From contig JBKPHM010000073.1 of assembly GCA_046729855.1 (NCBI GenBank), positions 1 to 5,799 of the forward strand: DNA of 5,799 nucleotides, in the 5' to 3' direction. The stretch comes from DATHSY01 sp046729855 (GTDB lineage: Bacteria > Actinomycetota > UBA4738 > HRBIN12). A program made the position numbers and the translations under genes. Positions 1 through 4,656 of this stretch are shown here, piece after piece. Position 1 is the first letter of the stretch; every line of letters starts with the position of its first letter. The notes under the pieces are model-generated. The model had not been told where the DNA came from and searched no databases. It worked only from the letters and a program-made list of their open reading frames with translations.

Positions 1-93
1 ATCGAGAAACCCGAGTGATTTGCCCGTGAGCGAGACCTCGGGGCGGGCCGCTCGTCTCCTGCTTTCCGCCGTGAGTCTCGTGTAGCGGGACAT
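1..93 (-). CDS. Possible hypothetical protein, N-terminal part only (runs off the left edge)
   Basis: A minus-strand frame opens with ATG at 93-91 and stays open for 31 codons to the window edge. It begins MSRYTRLTAESRRRAARPEV, and about three quarters of its codons end in G or C. No family is recognised, and no ribosome binding site is visible before the ATG. Another minus-strand frame just upstream (197 down to about 105, starting at a GTG) also looks coding and includes the helical, charged stretch SEIEHVESALKKAEIRQKAR. The two frames differ by one base and would join near 94-107, so this may be one frameshifted gene beginning at 197 rather than a gene starting at 93. The visible part is too short to infer function, and it could be chance. 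Confidence 0.35.
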   Translation of the reverse strand, partial: MSRYTRLTAESRRRAARPEVSLTGKSLGFLD

Positions 94-239
94 GTCGGCG
101 ACGGCGGATCGACACCGCGGGCCTTCTGCCGGATCTCTGCCTTCTTGAGCGCCGACTCAACGTGCTCGATCTCAGATTGCGCACCGACGACTCCCACAGG
201 GCAACATCGGATAGAGGAACGGCTCCGAGAACGGCTTAA

Positions 240-377
240 CGTGAAATTTTTCGGGTGTGCATCCACGACGAGTTCGAGGTCCCGGAAGCCACCACAACGC
301 CCGAGCACCCGGGACACTTCCACGCGATCCGGAATGTCGGAGACCGCACGCCTCGGAGCCTGACTCTGAGCGAATGA
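240..377 (+). pseudogene. Short coding-like remnant (unidentified C-terminal fragment)
   Basis: A frame bounded by stops at 237-239 and 375-377 encodes about 45 residues. From GTG 255 it has unusually protein-like composition: acidic and histidine-containing, including the run HPGHFHAIRNVGDRTPRS. Roughly 80% of its third positions are G or C, unlike the overlapping 145-363 frame. The GHFHAIRNVGD segment loosely recalls the end of a cupin-type domain, but that is only a resemblance. There is no credible ribosome binding site at the GTG. I read it as the tail of a decayed gene whose upstream part is missing or frameshifted. The remainder of 1-470 holds no other supportable gene. Confidence 0.25.
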
Positions 378-411
378 TGGCGACACGGCCGACATTCGGC
401 CCTGCGCGGTC

Positions 412-440
412 TTGACAGGATGCCGAACGACGAGCACGCT
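412..440 (+). promoter_or_regulatory. Candidate promoter for the serine hydrolase
   Basis: A perfect TTGACA (412-417) is followed after 17 bp by CACGCT (435-440), a poor -10 match that keeps the A at position 2 and the final T. It lies 30 bp upstream of the ATG at 471, a plausible place for a housekeeping sigma promoter. The weak -10 makes this tentative. Confidence 0.3.
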
Positions 441-455
441 CCGTAAAGCACTCGC

Positions 456-467
456 GGGGAGGGGGAG
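456..467 (+). promoter_or_regulatory. Ribosome binding site of the serine hydrolase
   Basis: The purine run GGGGAGGGGGAG contains GGAGG and ends three bases before ATG 471. The GGAGG core (458-462) sits 8 bp from the start codon. This fixes 471 as the translation start, which also gives a proper signal peptide. Confidence 0.7.
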
Positions 468-470
468 CCG

Positions 471-1634
471 ATGCGCGCTCGAGTGTTTGCAGGTTTTATT
501 CTCGTCTTAGTCGCTCTCAGTATGTCGGCGTCAGCCGCTGGAGCGACCGTCGATCCGAGCGATGACGACGCGGCGCTGCGCGCGGCGCTGCGGGCCGTGG
601 TCGATGCGGGAGCTACGGGCGCAATCGGGTTGGTCGACGACGGTGCGGACGTGTCCTCCGTGGCGGTTGGGGCAGCCCGGCTGGACCCGCGTCGGCCGCT
701 GCGGGTGGGTGATCAGGTCCGGGTGGGCAGCATCACCAAGACGGTGATCGCCACGATCACGTTGCAGCTCGTCCGCGAAGGTCGGCTGCGGCTCGACGAC
801 ACGGTCGAGAGGTGGCTGCCGGGTATGGTGCCTAACGGTGCCGCGATCACGATCAGGATGCTGCTCAACCACACCAGTGGGATCTTCGACTACCTGGCGG
901 ACGCGGACTGGCTCGCCGCCGTCCTGGCCGACCCGTACCGTTACTGGTCGCCGCAGGAGCTGGTGGCGGTGGGGACCGCGCACCCGCCGCTGTTCCCTCC
1001 CGGGCAAGGCTTGGCGTACAGCAACACCGGCTACATCCTCATCGGTCTTGTGCTCGAGAAGGTGACCGGACAGCCGGTGCAGGACCTGGTGATGCAGCGG
1101 GTGGTTCAGCCGCTGCGCCTGCACAGCACCTTCTTCGCCACCTCCGCCCGGTTCCGCGGCGCCTACGCGCACGGCTACTTCCCTCCGAGCCTGACGGGCG
1201 ACGGCTACCTGGACGTGTCCTTCTGGTCGCCGAGCCTCCAGTGGACCGCAGGGGCGCTGGTCTCCACCGCGCCGGACCTCGTCCGCTTCTACCAGGCGTT
1301 GCTGTCCGGGCGGCTGCTCAGCCGAGCGCTTCTGAACGAGATGACGACGACCGTCACCGGCCCGGACTACCCCGGGATCGGGGTGGGCCTGGGCATTTGG
1401 TCCGTCGAGACACCGTGCGGGACCGTTTGGGGCCACGAGGGGGGTGCGCCCGGCTACAAGAGCTTCGCGCTCAACGTTCGCGCCGGAACGCGCAGCGCGG
1501 TGGTCATCGCGCCGACGGAACCGGACGAGGGCATCGGCGCGGCGGTCGAGGCCGCGGTCGCGACCGCCGTGTGCCAGATGCTCGACCAAAACCCGTCGGT
1601 GGCCTCGCCGTCTGCGGCGGCGGCGTGGCGCTAG
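471..1634 (+). CDS. Exported serine hydrolase, beta-lactamase/D-alanyl-D-alanine carboxypeptidase fold
   Basis: This 387-residue protein carries the three signatures of class C beta-lactamase-like serine hydrolases. SITK at residues 87-90 is the SxxK motif, with Ser87 the nucleophile and Lys90 the base. YSN at 183-185 is the Y-x-N motif, and HEG at 322-324 stands in for the KTG-type box. The family blocks LLNHTSGI (131-138) and GYILIGLVLEKVTG (187-200) are also present. Residues 1-25 form a signal peptide: MRAR, a hydrophobic core to about 17, then an Ala-rich cleavage region near ASAAGA. The protein probably acts outside the membrane. Members include DD-peptidases, esterases and true beta-lactamases, and motifs alone do not settle the substrate. 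Length is complete for the core domain, with no added C-terminal domain. The strong ribosome binding site at 456-467 supports the start. It appears monocistronic: nothing follows on the same strand, and I see no convincing terminator. Confidence 0.9.
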   Translation: MRARVFAGFILVLVALSMSASAAGATVDPSDDDAALRAALRAVVDAGATGAIGLVDDGADVSSVAVGAARLDPRRPLRVGDQVRVGSITKTVIATITLQLVREGRLRLDDTVERWLPGMVPNGAAITIRMLLNHTSGIFDYLADADWLAAVLADPYRYWSPQELVAVGTAHPPLFPPGQGLAYSNTGYILIGLVLEKVTGQPVQDLVMQRVVQPLRLHSTFFATSARFRGAYAHGYFPPSLTGDGYLDVSFWSPSLQWTAGALVSTAPDLVRFYQALLSGRLLSRALLNEMTTTVTGPDYPGIGVGLGIWSVETPCGTVWGHEGGAPGYKSFALNVRAGTRSAVVIAPTEPDEGIGAAVEAAVATAVCQMLDQNPSVASPSAAAAWR

Positions 1635-1764
1635 TCATCCGTAGCCAAGGAGCGCCAGCGCACCGGTAATCCGCCACCTTGATGTCAAGAGCGGGAGACC
1701 AGCAGCAACAGCGTCTCGCGCCGCGTCTGCTCATCTTTTGGGACTCCTCGGCCACCAGACGGGG

Positions 1765-1998
1765 TCACGGAGCCGGGTTCTGGATGAGCGCTCCACACGG
1801 GGTCTGCTTTGATGATCCGCGTCGGCGTGCCGGATCTATGAAGTCGGTGGCAGACGGCCCAGCGGCTTCCTCCATAAGATCAAGGCGGTTGAGCTCGGTC
1901 CGGGACCTGAGTCCAAACTTCGTGTACACGTTTCGCGAGTGATAGTCGACCGTTCGAGGGCTGATGAACAACTGTGCGGCGACCTCTGTTCGTAGCGT
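1765..1998 (-). pseudogene. LuxR-family regulator remnant: C-terminal helix-turn-helix only
   Basis: Read leftward from about 1998, the minus strand encodes LRTEVAAQLFISPRTVDYHS and then RNVYTKFGLRSRTELNRLDL. This is a close match to the LuxR/GerE DNA-binding domain: the scaffold helix 'EVAAQLFIS', recognition helix 'SPRTVDYHSRNVYTKFGL', and last helix 'RSRTEL'. The frame continues about 30 unremarkable residues to TGA at 1767-1765. Upstream, the usual LTPQE-type first helix is absent, and the same frame is closed by a stop near 2055. No ATPase, TPR or receiver domain is present in any frame. It therefore looks like the 3' end of a large LuxR regulator left by deletion or rearrangement. A short open frame can begin at TTG 1971, inside the domain, which would not give a functional HTH. 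Sure of the domain; fairly sure it is broken. Confidence 0.75.
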
Positions 1999-2023
1999 CT
2001 TGCAGGACCAGTCACACCACTTG

Positions 2024-2075
2024 GAACACTTCGCATCTCCGGATCGCGTCCATCATCGTAAATGACGAAGTGTTC
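2024..2075. repeat. 10-bp perfect inverted repeat around a 32-bp spacer
   Basis: GAACACTTCG at 2024-2033 is the exact reverse complement of CGAAGTGTTC at 2066-2075. Pairing does not extend on either side. It lies between the LuxR remnant and the stop of the minus-strand propeller gene (29 bp beyond that stop). The loop is long and no T-run follows on either strand, so it is not a standard intrinsic terminator. It could be a processed 3' stem-loop, a paired protein-binding site, or a mobile-element scar. Confidence 0.5.
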
Positions 2076-2103
2076 GAGACCCTCCCTAGTGGCAAACGGG
2101 TCC

Positions 2104-3342
2104 TCAGACCGCGGCCATCCCGTAAAACGGCCCGACATCGACGCGGATCGCCTTCGCCTCGTCCTCCGCTAGGTCGTACCGGATCAGCTGTCGGTTCGCT
2201 TGCCCCCCGGCGATGTATGCGGCGTCGCCCGAAGGAGACCAGTCGACGAAGACGTATCCGGCCTCGACGTTGGTGCCGTCGACGATGTCGAGCTCGCGCG
2301 TGCGCATATCGAGGAGCGCAAGGGCCCGTGGTGAGTCCTGGCCGAAGTCGAGGCGGATCGACAGGGCGAGCGTGCGACCGTCCGGTGAGAACGCGCCGAT
2401 GTCCCCGTCGAAGCCGAACGCGCCGGCCGGGCACGCGAGGTCGAACTGCTCGTCTCCGCTGGCGACGTTCGTGACGTGGAGCCACTGACAATCGTTCGCG
2501 CACCACGCGAGGATATTGCCGGTCCCCGCCAGCGGATACTGGGCGCGAAGTTCCTCCGCGAACTCACCGGTGTCGGGATTCCAGGGGAACAGACCGAAAC
2601 CGTCGAGATCCTGGAACAGCAGGAACGGACCCGCCGAGGCGACAGGCCACAGCCCGTCGGGGAGCAGTGCATCGGGCGTAGTGGCCGAGCCGTCCAGCTC
2701 GACCTCTCGGATCGACCTCGACCCTTCGCCCTCGTCCGGGCTGCCCTCGTTGACGATCTCGATCCAGACGCGTTCGTCTCGGGCCGAAGGCAGGAACAGG
2801 CGACCGTCGCCCTCGACGAGCGGCCGCGATGCGAAGTTGTTCGACGGATCCAGGATCACCGGGCCGCTCATGCCCCAGGCGACGAGGACGTCGCCCCGCC
2901 GCACGACCCTCGTGTCGGGATCGCCAGGGGCCAGCTCAGGGAGGACGAGGTGGTGGACGGCACTGCGCTCGATATCCACGACCCACGCCTCGCCGTCACC
3001 TGCCAGAAACAACCGGTCACCCATCGCGATGGGTGCAGACGTCGGCGTTCGCGTCGCCGGCTCGGGACGGCCCTCGGTCATCGACGCCCACAGACCCAGG
3101 ACAACGGCCGCGGTGAGGAACAGCCCGAGCGCGCCCGCGCTCGCTCGGCGGTTTCGCTGCCGCCGCCGGGTCCGGCGCATCGTGTCCCCAAACGCGGTCG
3201 GGGACGGCTCGATCCGTTCGAGCGCGCGTTCCACGCGATCCCTGATGTCAGCTATCGTTCGCTTGTGGGTGCCGAGAATGCGATTCGCGCTGCGCTCGAT
3301 GCTCGGGACGGTAGAGCGGCGGCTCAGGCAAGATGCGGACAT
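2104..3342 (-). CDS. Single-pass membrane protein with TolB/WD40-like propeller domain; N-terminus replaced by insertion-sequence DNA
   Basis: The frame gives 412 residues. Residues 31-66 form a charged cytoplasmic stretch (ADIRDRVERALERIEPSP, then Arg-rich MRRTRRRQRNRRAS). Residues 68-87 form one membrane segment, and 104-412 a predicted extracytoplasmic beta-propeller. Propeller-type motifs are visible at 317-328 (AFSPDGRTLALS) and 367-379 (DWSPSGDAAYIAG). Cys281 and Cys285 could form a disulfide. The short DIRDRVERALERIEPSP segment before a membrane helix resembles the N-terminus of many actinobacterial membrane proteins of unknown function, so native protein probably starts just before it. 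Codons 1-26 lie inside the insertion-sequence end (3264-3342) and codon 27 straddles the boundary. The ATG at 3342 is therefore an IS-provided start, and no ATG, GTG or TTG lies in frame between the boundary and Val37 (GTG). Whether the gene is still expressed is unknown. No enzymatic motif is seen; the role may be sensing or binding. Confidence 0.7.
   Translation of the reverse strand: MSASCLSRRSTVPSIERSANRILGTHKRTIADIRDRVERALERIEPSPTAFGDTMRRTRRRQRNRRASAGALGLFLTAAVVLGLWASMTEGRPEPATRTPTSAPIAMGDRLFLAGDGEAWVVDIERSAVHHLVLPELAPGDPDTRVVRRGDVLVAWGMSGPVILDPSNNFASRPLVEGDGRLFLPSARDERVWIEIVNEGSPDEGEGSRSIREVELDGSATTPDALLPDGLWPVASAGPFLLFQDLDGFGLFPWNPDTGEFAEELRAQYPLAGTGNILAWCANDCQWLHVTNVASGDEQFDLACPAGAFGFDGDIGAFSPDGRTLALSIRLDFGQDSPRALALLDMRTRELDIVDGTNVEAGYVFVDWSPSGDAAYIAGGQANRQLIRYDLAEDEAKAIRVDVGPFYGMAAV
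3264..3287 (+). repeat. Left terminal inverted repeat of the insertion sequence
   Basis: Begins TGTGGGTGCCGAGAA. It matches the reverse complement of 4421-4444 at 20 of 24 positions, with mismatches at 7, 16, 17 and 22. The two bases just outside (CT) also match the other end, so the true boundary could be 3262. Confidence 0.85.
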
Positions 3343-4414
3343 GGTGATGTCCTTCTTCTACTGGGCGCTGCGTCGACTCCTCGAACTGGTCGTAGCCCGA
3401 GTACGCGGCGATGGCGCGAACGAGATCGAGCTGCTGGTTCTGCGCCACGAGCTCACCGTGCTCCGTCGCCACGTTGCCCGGCCCCGGTACTGTCCGGCGG
3501 ATCGGGCCCTCCTCGCCGCGCTGGCACGGTTCCTGCCAAAGGAGCGATGGCCTGCGCTGCTTGTACGACCGGAGACGGTGCGCCGGTGGCACCGCGACGC
3601 CCTCGCTCGACGGTGGACCCATCCGCGCCGCCGTCCGGGCAGACCACCGCTTGACCGCATCGTTCGCCAGCTGATCGTCCGCCTGGCTCGGGAGAACCCG
3701 ACCTGGGGCTACCGAAGGGTGCAGGGAGAGCTGGCCCGCCTCGGTCGACGGCTCGCCGCTGCCACGGTGTGGCAGGTGCTTCGGCGAGCAGGGGTGCCGC
3801 CCGCGCCCCGGCGTGCGTCGGAGAGCTGGCGGGCCTTCCTGCGGGCGCAGGCCGCCGGGATCGTGGCCTGCGACTTCATCACCGTGGACACGGTGTTCTT
3901 CAAGCGGCTGTACGTCCTGGTGTTCATCGAACTACGCTCCAGGATGGTGCACGTGGCCGGCATCACGCCCCATCCGACCGGGCAATGGGTCGCCCAGCAG
4001 GCCCGAAACGTCATCCACGTCCTCGCCGAGAGCGCGTCGGGACTTGGGTTCCTGATCCACGACCGCGATACCAAGTTCACCTCGGCCTTCGACGAGGTGT
4101 TCAGCTCTGAGGGGGTCAAGATCATCAGGACCCCGGTCCGGGCGCCTCGGGCGAACGCGATCATGGAACGATGGTTCGGCACCCTCCGAAGGGAATGCCT
4201 GGACCGGCTGCTCCTCCTCGGCCGTCGGCACCTCGCGGGCGTGCTCCGGGTCTACGTGGCCCACTACAACGCCCATCGGCCGCACCGCTCGCTCGATCAG
4301 CGCCCACCCACCTGCTCGGTATCAACAGGGGAGCGGCACGCTGTCGACCTTGGCATGATCCGCCGACGCGACCTGCTCGGAGGCCTCATTCACGAGTACG
4401 AGCTGGCTGCATGA
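3341..4414 (+). CDS. Transposase, DDE integrase-core family (IS3/IS481-like)
   Basis: This 357-residue protein catalyses cut and strand transfer of the surrounding element. Residues 28-50 (NEIELLVLRHELTVLRRHVA...) and 78-92 (ETVRRWHRDALARRW) belong to the N-terminal DNA-binding part. Residues 119-150 (NPTWGYRRVQGEL...) match the HTH_21-type block. The catalytic core follows: Asp178 in ACDFITVDT, Asp241 in IHDRDTKFTSAF, and Glu276 in NAIMERWFGTLRREC. The last two are 35 positions apart, the DD(35)E spacing. The C-terminal YNAHRPHRSLDQRPP (309-323) is the usual end block of the family. All key residues are present and no frameshift is needed, so it may be active. ATG 3341 was chosen because relatives begin shortly before the ALRRLLELV block (residues 9-17). 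In-frame ATGs at 3278 and 3299 inside the element are possible alternatives. The frame runs open back to 2516, but that part is antisense to the neighbouring gene. No strong ribosome binding site is visible. Confidence 0.92.
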   Translation: MVMSFFYWALRRLLELVVARVRGDGANEIELLVLRHELTVLRRHVARPRYCPADRALLAALARFLPKERWPALLVRPETVRRWHRDALARRWTHPRRRPGRPPLDRIVRQLIVRLARENPTWGYRRVQGELARLGRRLAAATVWQVLRRAGVPPAPRRASESWRAFLRAQAAGIVACDFITVDTVFFKRLYVLVFIELRSRMVHVAGITPHPTGQWVAQQARNVIHVLAESASGLGFLIHDRDTKFTSAFDEVFSSEGVKIIRTPVRAPRANAIMERWFGTLRRECLDRLLLLGRRHLAGVLRVYVAHYNAHRPHRSLDQRPPTCSVSTGERHAVDLGMIRRRDLLGGLIHEYELAA

Positions 4415-4420
4415 ACGAGT

Positions 4421-4444
4421 CGGATCGAGTTCTCGGCCCCCACA
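4421..4444 (-). repeat. Right terminal inverted repeat of the insertion sequence
   Basis: Read on the minus strand it begins TGTGGGGGCCGAGAAC and pairs with 3264-3287. It lies 6 bp after the transposase stop codon, the compact arrangement normal for such elements. Confidence 0.85.
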
Positions 4445-4598
4445 AGGTCCACTGGGTGGAGGGCCACGGCGTCTCGCCGGTCACTGGGCGCACTCGGAGG
4501 CCCCATCGCAAGGCGAACCGGCCGTGTAAGGCGCCGGTGGCCAGCGGTTTCAGATGTTCCACGCCTGACCAGCGACCCTTGAAGACTCCTTCTCATGC

Positions 4599-4643
4599 TT
4601 GATGCGGAAGAGGTCGGAGGTTCAAATCCTCTAGCGCCCACCA
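4599..4643 (+). other. 3' half of a tRNA gene (partial tRNA; probable integration attachment-site remnant)
   Basis: The last 45 bases of a tRNA are readable: anticodon-loop-like TTGATGC (4599-4605), 3' anticodon strand GGAAG (4606-4610), variable loop AGGTC (4611-4615), T-stem GGAGG/CCTCT (4616-4620, 4628-4632; four Watson-Crick pairs and one G-T) around loop TTCAAAT (4621-4627). Then come acceptor strand AGCGCCC (4633-4639), discriminator A and encoded CCA (4641-4643). The 5' half is missing. The bases before 4599 pair with the anticodon strand at only 3 of 5 positions, and no GGGCGCT acceptor strand or D-arm lies at the expected distance. Similarity stopping at the anticodon loop is typical of a tyrosine-integrase att site in a tRNA. 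The loop would place GAT as anticodon, but identity is uncertain. The preceding 4447-4598 shows no gene. Confidence 0.7.
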
Positions 4644-4656
4644 CGATGGGTCATCA

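Larger units (their letters stand above)
3264..4444 (+). mobile_element. Insertion sequence, 1181 bp, DDE integrase-core transposase (IS3/IS481-like)
   Basis: The element is delimited by matching terminal inverted repeats. Both ends start TGTGGG, and the right end read inward gives TGTGGGGGCCGAGAA against TGTGGGTGCCGAGAA on the left. Over 24 bp, 20 positions agree. The ends are TG...CA, as in the IS3/IS481 group. Between them is one transposase gene starting 77 bp from the left end and stopping 30 bp before the right end. The flanks (ATCGTTCGCT to the left, AGGTCCACTG to the right) share no clear 2-8 bp direct repeat. The target duplication has thus been lost or never matched, as happens after rearrangement between IS copies. 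The left end lies in the 5' end of the minus-strand propeller gene. Confidence 0.85.

Noticed and set aside
145..363. 72-residue plus-strand frame in the left region
   Set aside because: It starts with TTG without a ribosome binding site, has mixed third-position use and Ser/Thr/Arg-rich low-information composition. The frame one base over (240-377) is more protein-like.
531..1589. 352-residue minus-strand frame opposite the serine hydrolase
   Set aside because: Arg/His/Gly-rich composition typical of antisense reading in high-GC DNA, with no domain seen; the plus-strand gene has catalytic motifs and a signal peptide.
2516..3340. Open upstream extension of the transposase frame (would give 632 residues)
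   Set aside because: It lies outside the IS boundary, is antisense to the propeller gene, and has the Ser/Arg/Pro-rich composition of a shadow frame.
2476..3654. 392-residue plus-strand frame across the propeller gene and IS end
   Set aside because: It crosses the IS boundary and overlaps two supported genes in other frames; its composition is shadow-like.
4517..4538. Hairpin ACCGGC/GCCGGT (10-bp loop) considered as a terminator
   Set aside because: Only 6 bp of stem with no T-run on either side; such short palindromes are common in GC-rich DNA.
4390..4644. Minus-strand frame beginning MVGARGFEPPTSSASS
   Set aside because: This is the well-known spurious protein made by reading the antisense of a tRNA 3' end. 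It overlaps the half-tRNA and the IS end and is not a gene.
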